Origin: a bacterium
GTDB taxonomy: Bacteria; Myxococcota_A; UBA9160; UBA6930
NCBI GenBank assembly: GCA_024228115.1
Contig: JAAETT010000192.1
Span: forward strand, 1 to 38,018
Direction of reading: 5' to 3'
DNA length: 38,018 nucleotides
Translations under genes and position numbers: made by a program
Shown: positions 12,167-19,038 of the stretch, piece by piece
How positions within the stretch are numbered: the first letter of the stretch is position 1
Layout of the letters: each line of letters begins with the position of its first letter
Notes under the pieces: generated by a model
Told to the model about the DNA's origin: nothing
The model's database searches: none
The model's input: the letters and a program-made list of their open reading frames with translations, nothing else

Positions 12167-13582
12167 CTAGCGGGCCTCGGCCAGGCCGCTCTCCTTCATC
12201 TTGTAGAGCAGCGCCTTGTAGCTGATTTGTAAGCGTTCCGCGGCTTCCTTGCGGTTCCAACGGGTCTCGTTCAGGACCTTGGCAATCACACGCTTTTCCG
12301 CGGCCCGCGCGGCGGTCTTGGCGATGGATTTCAAGTCCACCCCGTTGCCGTTGGCCAACTCCACGCCCAGGGCCTCGAGATCCAGGAATGCGGTGTCGCC
12401 CGATTCCTCGGGCACCTCGCGCTGGGCCATTTCCTGGGTGACGGCGTCCTCGCTCCCGAGGACGATCATCCTGCGCACCATGTTTTCCAGCTCTCGGACG
12501 TTTCCGGGCCAGTGATACTCGGTGAAGCGCTGCATCATCGCCGCGGAAAGGGATCGCGGCTCCTTCTTGTACTCGGCCGAGAACTTGCGAAGGAAATGGT
12601 CGACGAGGAGCGGCACGGTGCCCTTCCGCTCCCGAAGCGGAGGCATCGGCACGGTGACGACGTTCAGGCGGTAGTAGAGATCCTCACGAAACTCGCCGCC
12701 GGCCACCGCCTCTTCGAGATTCCGGTTGGTCGCGGCCAGGATCCGGGTATCCACCTGGACATCGCTCTCGCCACCGAGCCTCGAGAACTCCCCGTCCTGC
12801 AGGACTTGCAGAAGTTTGGCTTGAAGCGCCGGGCTCATCTCTCCGATCTCGTCCAGGAAGATCGTGCCGTGGTTCGCGTATTCGAACTTGCCGAGCTTGC
12901 GTTTCTGGGCGCCCGTGAAGGCGCCCTTTTCGAAACCGAAGAGCTCACTCTCCAGCAACTCCGAGGGCAGCGCGGCGCAATTCACCTTGACGAAGGGGCG
13001 CCCGCGTCGATCGGATTGCTCGTGCAGATTGCGGGCAACCACTTCCTTGCCCGTCCCACTCTCGCCGCGAATCAGCACCGTGATGTCCGTATCTGCGACC
13101 TGCTCGATCACATCGCGTACGGCGCGCATCTTGTCATCGTCGTCGGAGAGAATCATTTCCGTGCCGCGCTTGGCCGCCTGGCCCCGCAGCTCCTCGACTT
13201 CCTGCTTCAACGCCCGATGTTCGAGGGCCTTCTGGAAGGCGAGTTCCAGTTCCTCCACTTCAAAGGGCTTGCGCAGGAAATCCGAAGCCCCGAGCTGCAT
13301 GGCCTCGACGATCGTGCGCGCATGGCCATGTCCCGAGAGCATGACGACCGGCACATCGGGCAGGCGCTTCTTCAAACGGCGGAGGGTTTCGATGCCGTCC
13401 ATTCCGTCCAGCACCACATCGAGGGTCACGAGGTCCGGCCGGGTCTTGCCCAGGCTTTCCAGGGCTTCTTCCCCACTCCCAACCGTGAAAACCTCGTACC
13501 CGTGGCGTTCGAGCAAGGCATCCAGGTATTCCCGGATGCCAGGATCGTCATCGATCACGAGTACGCGAAAAGTTTCAGTCAA
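12167..13582 (-). CDS. prsR: Sigma-54-dependent response regulator, PrsR-like
   Basis: A 471-aa NtrC-type activator. The receiver domain has Asp11-13, the phospho-acceptor Asp55 and Lys105. The AAA+ domain has Walker A GESGTGKE (173-180), the sigma-54-contacting GAFTGA loop (220-225) and Walker B FLDEIGEM (Asp244, Glu245). A Fis-type helix-turn-helix ends the protein (RKEAAERLQISYKALLYKMK). It resembles the PEP-CTERM-box response regulator family (PrsR), which controls exopolysaccharide genes with the kinase PrsK. No histidine kinase is present in the window. The start codon is TTG (13580-13582) with GGAG upstream. It leads the minus-strand export operon. Confidence 0.9.
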   Translation of the reverse strand: MTETFRVLVIDDDPGIREYLDALLERHGYEVFTVGSGEEALESLGKTRPDLVTLDVVLDGMDGIETLRRLKKRLPDVPVVMLSGHGHARTIVEAMQLGASDFLRKPFEVEELELAFQKALEHRALKQEVEELRGQAAKRGTEMILSDDDDKMRAVRDVIEQVADTDITVLIRGESGTGKEVVARNLHEQSDRRGRPFVKVNCAALPSELLESELFGFEKGAFTGAQKRKLGKFEYANHGTIFLDEIGEMSPALQAKLLQVLQDGEFSRLGGESDVQVDTRILAATNRNLEEAVAGGEFREDLYYRLNVVTVPMPPLRERKGTVPLLVDHFLRKFSAEYKKEPRSLSAAMMQRFTEYHWPGNVRELENMVRRMIVLGSEDAVTQEMAQREVPEESGDTAFLDLEALGVELANGNGVDLKSIAKTAARAAEKRVIAKVLNETRWNRKEAAERLQISYKALLYKMKESGLAEAR

Positions 13583-13638
13583 CGGGATCTTCTCCGGCTC
13601 CGTACAGATGCGAGTCGGTGTGCATATGTGTCCCGCGA

Positions 13639-13654
13639 AGGCAGACAGGTTGCG
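13639..13654 (+). promoter_or_regulatory. Candidate sigma-54 (-24/-12) promoter reading toward wecB
   Basis: AGGCAGACAGGTTGCG fits the sigma-54 pattern with the obligatory GG (13640-13641) and GC (13652-13653) exactly 10 bases apart, and TTGC at the -12 element. The first base and the sixth base of the -24 element deviate from TGGCAC. A transcript would start near 13665 and carry a leader of about 220 bases before the wecB ATG. The neighbouring gene encodes a GAFTGA-containing sigma-54 activator, which supports the call. A chance match cannot be excluded. Confidence 0.45.
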
Positions 13655-13743
13655 CCTTCATCCAAAAGCAGGACCAAAATCGCTACCTTTCGGGGCTTCT
13701 CGGCCACCCAAGGGACGGACCGAAGGATCTGTGAGAAAGTTAC

Positions 13744-13777
13744 TTCCTTCGATGGTAAATCTCGGGTACCGAAGGAA
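13744..13777. promoter_or_regulatory. Inverted-repeat operator candidate
   Basis: TTCCTTCG at 13744-13751 is perfectly repeated in inverted form as CGAAGGAA at 13770-13777, with an 18-base spacer. The longer half-site ACCGAAGGA occurs again as a direct copy at 13719-13727, 49 bases upstream of the copy at 13768-13776. Three related half-sites within 60 bases suggest a protein-binding array. They lie about 160-195 bases upstream of the prsR start, a usual distance for an activator site of an NtrC-type protein, or downstream of the sigma-54 element if that is used for wecB. Confidence 0.4.
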
Positions 13778-13861
13778 CGGATCTTCCCTCGTTTCGCAGC
13801 GAGCATCAAGTGGATTTCAGTTCGGCCGCGATTTCACCCCAAAAACCTGAACAAAAAGCGA

Positions 13862-13880
13862 AAGCTCCCCTGGGGGACTT
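13862..13880 (+). promoter_or_regulatory. Hairpin covering the wecB ribosome-binding site
   Basis: AAG at 13862-13864 and TCCC(C) at 13866-13870 can pair with GGGGGA at 13872-13877 and CTT at 13878-13880, with one bulged C and a four-base loop. The GGGGGA is also the only good Shine-Dalgarno sequence for the ATG at 13887 (9 bases away). Folding would hide it, so wecB translation may be damped or controlled. Confidence 0.35.
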
Positions 13881-13886
13881 CACTTC

Positions 13887-14999
13887 ATGGCTGAGGCGAT
13901 GACCGACGACGCATACGAGCTGGTAGTGGTGGCCGGGGCGCGGCCTAACTTCATGAAGGTGGCCCCGATCCTGCGAGAGCTGGAGAAGCGCCCGGAATTC
14001 CGGGTCTTTCTGATCCATACGGGCCAGCACTACGACGAGGCCATGTCCTCAGGCTTCTTTCGCGACCTGGGGATCGCGGAGCCGGATCTGAACCTGGGCG
14101 TCGGCTCGGGCTCCCACGCAGAAATGACGGCGGACGTGCTCCGAAAGGTCGAGCCGGTGCTCATCGAGCGACAGCCCGCCGGCCTGGTCGTCGTCGGCGA
14201 CGTCAACTCGACCCTCGCAGCCACCTTGGCCGCATCCAAGCTCGGTGTTCCGGTTGCGCACGTGGAGGCCGGGCTTCGTTCTTTCGACCGGGCCATGCCC
14301 GAGGAGATCAACCGCATCCTCACCGACTCGATCTCGGATTGGCTGTTCGTCACCGAGCCTTCCGGCCGGGAGAACCTGCTGCGGGAAGGTGTCGACGAGG
14401 AGAGGATCCACCTGGTCGGCAACGTCATGATCGACACCCTGCTTGCGAATCGGGAGAAAGCACGAGCCAGCGACGTGCTGACCCGACTGGGGCTCGAAGA
14501 AGGGGGCTATGCGGCGCTCACGCTCCACCGCCCGAGCAACGTGGATGATCCTGCGCAACTGGCCGCGCTCTTCGGCGTGTTCGAGGAAATCCATGCGGAA
14601 TTGCCCGTCGTGTTTCCGATCCATCCGCGAACCCGTGCAGCGGTGGAGCGCCAACTCGGAGATCGGCCGCCGGCCATCCAGATGATCGATCCACTCGGCT
14701 ACCTGGATTTCCTCCGCCTCATGGCAGACGCCCACTTCGTCCTCACCGATTCCGGTGGCGTACAAGAAGAGACCACCGTTCTGGGCGTTCCGTGTCTGAC
14801 CCTGCGCGAGAACACGGAGCGGCCCGTAACCGTCACCCAAGGCACGAACCAGATCGTAGGCCGCGACCCGGATACGATCCGCGCCGAAGTACGAAAGATC
14901 CTCGACGGCAGCGCCAAACAGGGGCGTATTCCCGACCTCTGGGATGGCGGGGCCGCCGGACGAATCGTCGACCAGCTTGCCGCGGATCTGGGGTCTTGA
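13887..14999 (+). CDS. wecB: UDP-N-acetylglucosamine 2-epimerase (non-hydrolysing)
   Basis: A 370-aa GT-B-fold enzyme interconverting UDP-GlcNAc and UDP-ManNAc. Family motifs are all present: GARPNFMKVAP (about 17-27), HTGQHYD, GDVNSTLA, HVEAGLRSFDRAMPEEINR with the catalytic acidic residues, LTLHRPSNVD, IHPRTR, SGGVQEE and RENTERP. The start is ATG 13887. It is the first gene of the plus-strand operon, and its TGA overlaps the next ATG (TGATG). No UDP-ManNAc dehydrogenase (WecC) is seen, so ManNAc itself may enter the polymer, or the oxidising enzyme is encoded elsewhere. Confidence 0.93.
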   Translation: MAEAMTDDAYELVVVAGARPNFMKVAPILRELEKRPEFRVFLIHTGQHYDEAMSSGFFRDLGIAEPDLNLGVGSGSHAEMTADVLRKVEPVLIERQPAGLVVVGDVNSTLAATLAASKLGVPVAHVEAGLRSFDRAMPEEINRILTDSISDWLFVTEPSGRENLLREGVDEERIHLVGNVMIDTLLANREKARASDVLTRLGLEEGGYAALTLHRPSNVDDPAQLAALFGVFEEIHAELPVVFPIHPRTRAAVERQLGDRPPAIQMIDPLGYLDFLRLMADAHFVLTDSGGVQEETTVLGVPCLTLRENTERPVTVTQGTNQIVGRDPDTIRAEVRKILDGSAKQGRIPDLWDGGAAGRIVDQLAADLGS

Positions 15000-15274
15000 T
15001 GGAGGCCCCGAATTCCGACGCCGAGGAGCAGCCCGGCTTCTTCCGCCGGCTCTACCTGGGCTGGCTCGAAGTCGCTGCCCGCTTCGGCGAGGCCCAGACG
15101 CTGGTCATCCTCTTCCTGGTCTACACCGTCGTGATTGGGCCGATGGCCATCGTTGCGGGCGTGACGCGACGCGACCTGTTGCGCAAGCGCGGCCTGCGTG
15201 CAGCGGGCACTGCCTGGAACCCCGCGGATACCGTCGCGGCGCCGGATCTCGAACGCGCCCGGCGCATGTTCTGA
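14999..15274 (+). CDS. Small membrane protein next to carbamoyltransferase
   Basis: A 91-aa protein starting at an ATG that overlaps the wecB stop (TGATG). Residues about 1-32 are soluble and partly amphipathic (FFRRLYLGWLEVAARFGEAQ). One strong hydrophobic helix spans about 33-55 (TLVILFLVYTVVIGPMAIVAG), followed by a basic segment (TRRDLLRKRGLRAAG) and a tail with WNPAD. The length, the GW...A.RFGE..T motif and the basic patch after the helix resemble small proteins that accompany carbamoyltransferase, DUF5989 and SxtJ genes in other polysaccharide loci. Its function is unknown. Cytoplasmic-face anchoring of the carbamoyltransferase is a guess from the neighbourhood. Confidence 0.72.
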   Translation: MEAPNSDAEEQPGFFRRLYLGWLEVAARFGEAQTLVILFLVYTVVIGPMAIVAGVTRRDLLRKRGLRAAGTAWNPADTVAAPDLERARRMF

Positions 15275-15291
15275 ACTCGAGCGGAGCCGTC

Positions 15292-17028
15292 ATGAACGTT
15301 CTCGGCATCTCTTGCTACTACCACGACAGCGCGGCCGCCCTGCTGCGCGATGGCGAACTCGTGGCCGCTGCCCATGAGGAGCGCTTCACCCGCAAACGTC
15401 ACGATGCCGGCATCCCGAAGCTTGCCATCCAGTATTGCCTGGAGGAAGCGGGCATCCGCATGGCGGACGTCGACACGCTCGTCTTCTACGACAAGCCGTT
15501 CGTGAAGTTCGAGCGCATCCTGATGACCTACCTCGCGACCTTTCCGCGCTCGTTGCCGTCCTTTGCCAAGGCCATCCCGCTCTGGTTGAAAGAGAAGCTG
15601 AACGTCCGCAAGGCCCTCGAGGTCGAACTCGGGTTCGAGGGTGAACTGCTCTTCGCCGAGCACCACCAGAGCCATGCGGCCTCGGCCTTCCTCCCCTCAC
15701 CCTTCGAAGAAGCCGCGATTCTCACCATCGACGGCGTCGGCGAGTGGGCGACGACCACCCAGGGCATCGGCCGAGGCAACAAATTCGAACTGATTCACGA
15801 AGTGCGCTTTCCGCATTCGTTGGGGCTGCTCTACAGCGCCTTCACCTACTACCTGGGCTTCAAGGTGAACTCCGCGGAGTACAAGGTGATGGGTGCGGCG
15901 CCCTATGGCGAGCCGAAGTACGTCGACACGATCTTCGAACACCTCGTCGATCTCCGCGACGACGGCTCCTTCAAGCTGAACATGAAGTACTTCGCCTACG
16001 ACTACGGGCTCACCATGACGAACAAGCGCTTCGAGAAGCTCTTTGGTCAGCCGCGCCGTGAAGGCGAATCCGAGATGCAGGATTTCCATTGGGATATGGC
16101 CGCCAGCGTCCAGAAGGTCACCGAGGAGGTGGTGCTCCGGATCGCTCGCGACCTGCACGAGAAGACGGGCATGAAGAACCTGTGCATGGCCGGGGGCGTT
16201 GCACTGAATTGTGTCGCCAACGGAAGGCTCGTTCGCGAAGGCCCGTTCGAGAACCTCTGGGTGCAGCCCGCCGCTGGCGATGCCGGCGGCGCACTCGGCG
16301 CGGCACTCTTTGCCGAGCACTGCGTGATGGACAGGCCCCGCAAGCTCCGCATGGATCACGCCTACTGGGGCCCCGGGTACTCGGACGAGGAGATCCGGAA
16401 ATACCTCGAACTGCGCGAGGCGCCCTATCAGATCCATTCGCGCGACGAGATGATCCGCGAAACGGCCCGACATCTCGACGAGCAGAAGGTGATCGGTTGG
16501 TTCCAGGGCCGCATGGAGTGGGGGCCGCGCTCGCTCGGCGCCCGGTCGATCCTGGCCGACGCACGCAACGAAGAGAATTGGAAGCGCGTGAACCTGAAGA
16601 TCAAGTTCCGCGAGAGCTTTCGGCCCTTCGCCCCCGCAGTGCTGGCCGAGAAGGCCGACCAGTGGTTCGACATCGACCGGGAGAGCCCCTACATGCTGCT
16701 CGTCTGCCAGGTGAAGGAGGGTGTGAACGCCCCGGCCATCACCCACGTGGACGGCTCAGCCAGGCTTCAGACCGTAACGCGGGCAAGCCACGCGGAATTC
16801 TACGATCTGATCCACGCCTTCGACGAGCGAACCGGCTGCCCCGTGGTCATCAATACCTCGTTCAACGTCCGCGGTGAGCCGATCGTATGCACTCCCGAAG
16901 ATGCCTACCTCTGTTTCATGCGAACCCAAATGGACGTGCTCGTGCTCGGCAACCAGATCCTCCTGAAAGAGGATCAGCCGGAGTTGGTCGAAGACTTCGA
17001 CTGGCGCGATCGCTACGCGCTCGACTGA
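15292..17028 (+). CDS. NodU/CmcH-type carbamoyltransferase
   Basis: A 578-aa O-carbamoyltransferase that transfers the carbamoyl group of carbamoyl phosphate, through carbamoyl-adenylate, to a hydroxyl group. The N-terminal ASKHA-fold domain begins MNVLGISCYYHDSAAALL (His11, Asp12) and carries HHQSHAASAF (His124, His125, His128) for metal binding and IDGVGEWATT (about Asp147). The C-terminal domain has GWFQGRMEWGPRSLGARSIL and RESFRPFAPAVL, the family signatures. The ATG 15292 is set by the conserved N-terminus. The locus context points to carbamoylation of a polysaccharide sugar; the acceptor is unknown. It is flanked on both sides by single-helix small proteins. Confidence 0.92.
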   Translation: MNVLGISCYYHDSAAALLRDGELVAAAHEERFTRKRHDAGIPKLAIQYCLEEAGIRMADVDTLVFYDKPFVKFERILMTYLATFPRSLPSFAKAIPLWLKEKLNVRKALEVELGFEGELLFAEHHQSHAASAFLPSPFEEAAILTIDGVGEWATTTQGIGRGNKFELIHEVRFPHSLGLLYSAFTYYLGFKVNSAEYKVMGAAPYGEPKYVDTIFEHLVDLRDDGSFKLNMKYFAYDYGLTMTNKRFEKLFGQPRREGESEMQDFHWDMAASVQKVTEEVVLRIARDLHEKTGMKNLCMAGGVALNCVANGRLVREGPFENLWVQPAAGDAGGALGAALFAEHCVMDRPRKLRMDHAYWGPGYSDEEIRKYLELREAPYQIHSRDEMIRETARHLDEQKVIGWFQGRMEWGPRSLGARSILADARNEENWKRVNLKIKFRESFRPFAPAVLAEKADQWFDIDRESPYMLLVCQVKEGVNAPAITHVDGSARLQTVTRASHAEFYDLIHAFDERTGCPVVINTSFNVRGEPIVCTPEDAYLCFMRTQMDVLVLGNQILLKEDQPELVEDFDWRDRYALD

Positions 17029-17054
17029 GTGCCCACGTTTCAGGAGATTCAATC

Positions 17055-17207
17055 ATGATGTCCATCCTCGGCGAACTCTGGGAGTTCATGCGCGTACGCA
17101 AGAAATGGTGGCTTGGCCCGATCCTGGTCACCATGGTGTTGCTCTCGGCGTTGATCGTGCTGACGCAGGGCTCTGCGGTGGCGCCTTTCATCTACGCGCT
17201 GTTCTAG
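17055..17207 (+). CDS. DUF5989 family small membrane protein
   Basis: A 50-aa protein, MMSILGELWEFMRVRKKWWL then one hydrophobic helix (about 21-38) and a short tail ending PFIYALF. The E-x-W-x-F-hydrophobic-x-RKKWW-x-xPI pattern is the hallmark of DUF5989 proteins, which are found directly beside NodU-type carbamoyltransferases in polysaccharide loci. It starts at ATG 17055 (or 17058) behind a GGAG ribosome site, 26 bases after the carbamoyltransferase. Its function is unknown. Basic and aromatic residues just before the helix suggest that the N-terminus lies at the cytoplasmic membrane face. Confidence 0.85.
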   Translation: MMSILGELWEFMRVRKKWWLGPILVTMVLLSALIVLTQGSAVAPFIYALF

Positions 17208-17230
17208 GCAGGCAACAATCCGCCCCCATC

Positions 17231-17527
17231 GTGCGCATCCTCTTCCTCTCCCACTATTACCCGCCGGAGGTCAACGCTCCGGCGAACAGGGTGCACGAGC
17301 ATGCGCGGGGCTGGGTGGAGGACGGCCGTGGGCACACGGTGATCACCGGTGTACCGAGGCATCCGCTTGGAGAGATCTTCCCGGGCTACCCGAATGGTTG
17401 GTTCCAGAGAGAAGAGACCGGCCGGCTCTGGGTCGAGCGTGAATCTCGGCGTGAGGACCTGGCCCGCAGGATGCCTGCCTGCCGCGAAGAGACAGACGGC
17501 TGGGCGGGCGCAGTGAGTTCGCCGTGA
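17231..17527 (+). pseudogene. 5' fragment of a WbuB-like GT4 glycosyltransferase
   Basis: From GTG 17231 the frame encodes VRILFLSHYYPPEVNAPAN, then a region with HPLGEIFPGYPNGWFQREE, closely matching the first 60-65 residues of WbuB-like family 4 glycosyltransferases, including the intact copy at 34686-35930 (VKVLFLSDNFPPESNAPA...). After about residue 65 the similarity stops in all three plus-strand frames. The remaining 33 codons are arginine-rich and unrelated, ending at TGA 17525-17527. The full family length is about 400 residues, so the nucleotide-binding and catalytic domains are gone. It is a remnant of a deleted or recombined gene; a small functional peptide is unlikely. Confidence 0.75.
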
Positions 17528-19038
17528 TCCGAGTCGGCCTGGCGCGAACCCTGCCCTCCTATCGCGGACTCTCCGCACCCTACGATCCGGACACGGCATT
17601 TCCGGAGTTGGTATCGGCGCTGAACGTCCAGCCTGGCTCCACGCCGAACTCCGTGTACTCCGCCGTAAGAGGCGCGCTTCGTGCATTGGGGCTAGATGCC
17701 GAGCGATTTGGCAGCCCCAGTTGGAACCCACTCGGCGATCTCGCCGAATCCGGAGCGACCATCGTCCTGAAGCCAAATTTCATCCGGCACTGGAACCCGA
17801 ACGGAGAAGACGGGAGCATCGAGAGCGTCATCACCCACGGGTCCGTTCTGCGGGCGATTGCGGACTACGCCGCGTTGGCGGCAGGCCCAGAGGGGAGGGT
17901 AGTCGTCGCCGAAGCCCCCCAGCAGGATTGCGATTTCGGCGAAATCCGGCGTCTCGTCGGAATGGATGAACTCGAAGAACACTTCAGCCAGGTTCTCGGC
18001 CGAAGCCTCACCGTCCTCGACCTTCGACGGGAGCAGGTCCGATTCCGGGACGGAGTCATCGTCGAGAGGAGTCCCCTTCCCGGCGACCCTTCCGGGTACC
18101 GTGCCGTGGATCTGGGCCATCGGAGCTTCTTCAACGAGGCCGGAATGGATGCCAAGCGTTTCCGCGGTGCGGACTACGATCCTGGACCGACCATCGAGCA
18201 TCATCGAAATGGGCGTCACGCCTACTTGTTGTCAGAGACGGTTCTTTCGGCGGACCTGATCGTGAATCTTCCGAAATTGAAGACCCACAAGAAGACGGGC
18301 GTCACGCTGGCGCTCAAGAATCTCGTCGGGATCAATGGCGACAAGAATTGGTTGCCTCACCATTCTGTAGGCTCCCCGGATCAAGGGGGCGATGAGTATC
18401 CGACACGAAACTGGAGCAACCGCCTGCGAAGCCGGGCCGTCGAATTCGCGCGACCCCTCCTGGCCCGGGGAATCGGGACGTCGACCATTCGAGCCGCTCG
18501 CAAACTCGAAGGCCAGATGCGCGGGGACGATTTCGTGCGCAGTGGGAATTGGTATGGGAACCGGACGACCTGGCGAATGTGCTGCGATCTGAATCGCTGC
18601 GTCGCATACAGCGATCGGGATGGCCTGCACCTCGAGGCAAGAGGCCCGGTTCGTAGAACTCTGAGCTTGATCGATGGTATCGTCGCCGGAGAAGCGGGAG
18701 GACCGCTGGCGCCAAAGGATGTCCCGCTCGGCGTGGTCATTGCCGCCACGGATCCGATCGCTGCAGACCTCACCGCGCTTCGCCTGATGGGTTTCGACGA
18801 ACGGAGGATTCCGAAGATCGAAGCACCGATGTCCGATATGAAGGGCCCCCGTATCACGGAGGTTCGCTCCTCAGGAGACGTCGAAGTGCACGAGACGAGC
18901 CCCGACCAGACGCAAACGACGTGCGGCCCCCTCGACCAGTTGGGTACTGTGCATCGGTTCAAGCCTCACCCCGGATGGACCGGCCAGATCGAGGCCTCGG
19001 CCTCGACTCCGACAAGAACAACTGCTGGAAGCGACTGA
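17524..19038 (+). CDS. DUF362 domain-containing protein
   Basis: A 504-aa protein with the DUF362 pattern. KPNFIRHWNP (83-92) is followed by a Rossmann-like region, then LIVNLPKLKTHKKTGVTLALKN (about 245-266), and a late ATDPIAADLTALRLMGFD segment. Unlike some DUF362 proteins there is no ferredoxin 4Fe-4S domain; MCCDLNRC (about 360) is the only cysteine cluster. There is no signal peptide, so it is probably cytoplasmic. DUF362 proteins recur in polysaccharide loci but have no settled function. The GTG start (17524) overlaps the stop of the broken glycosyltransferase by 4 bases, and its own stop overlaps the next ATG (TGATG). Confidence 0.8.
   Translation: MIRVGLARTLPSYRGLSAPYDPDTAFPELVSALNVQPGSTPNSVYSAVRGALRALGLDAERFGSPSWNPLGDLAESGATIVLKPNFIRHWNPNGEDGSIESVITHGSVLRAIADYAALAAGPEGRVVVAEAPQQDCDFGEIRRLVGMDELEEHFSQVLGRSLTVLDLRREQVRFRDGVIVERSPLPGDPSGYRAVDLGHRSFFNEAGMDAKRFRGADYDPGPTIEHHRNGRHAYLLSETVLSADLIVNLPKLKTHKKTGVTLALKNLVGINGDKNWLPHHSVGSPDQGGDEYPTRNWSNRLRSRAVEFARPLLARGIGTSTIRAARKLEGQMRGDDFVRSGNWYGNRTTWRMCCDLNRCVAYSDRDGLHLEARGPVRRTLSLIDGIVAGEAGGPLAPKDVPLGVVIAATDPIAADLTALRLMGFDERRIPKIEAPMSDMKGPRITEVRSSGDVEVHETSPDQTQTTCGPLDQLGTVHRFKPHPGWTGQIEASASTPTRTTAGSD

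Larger units (their letters stand above)
13583..13886. promoter_or_regulatory. Divergent regulatory region between prsR and wecB
   Basis: This 304-base gene-free region separates the minus-strand export operon from the plus-strand sugar-modification operon and must hold promoters for both. It contains a sigma-54-type element, a long-spaced inverted repeat with an additional direct copy of one half-site, and a hairpin that covers the wecB ribosome site (each listed separately). It is visibly richer in A and T than the flanking genes, as expected for a promoter region. No open frame here looks like a gene. Confidence 0.7.

Noticed and set aside
12512-13894. Long plus-strand open frame opposite the response regulator (460 residues)
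   Set aside because: It is a mirror frame of a well-conserved sigma-54 activator gene. Its tail runs through the promoter region and has no recognisable motif.
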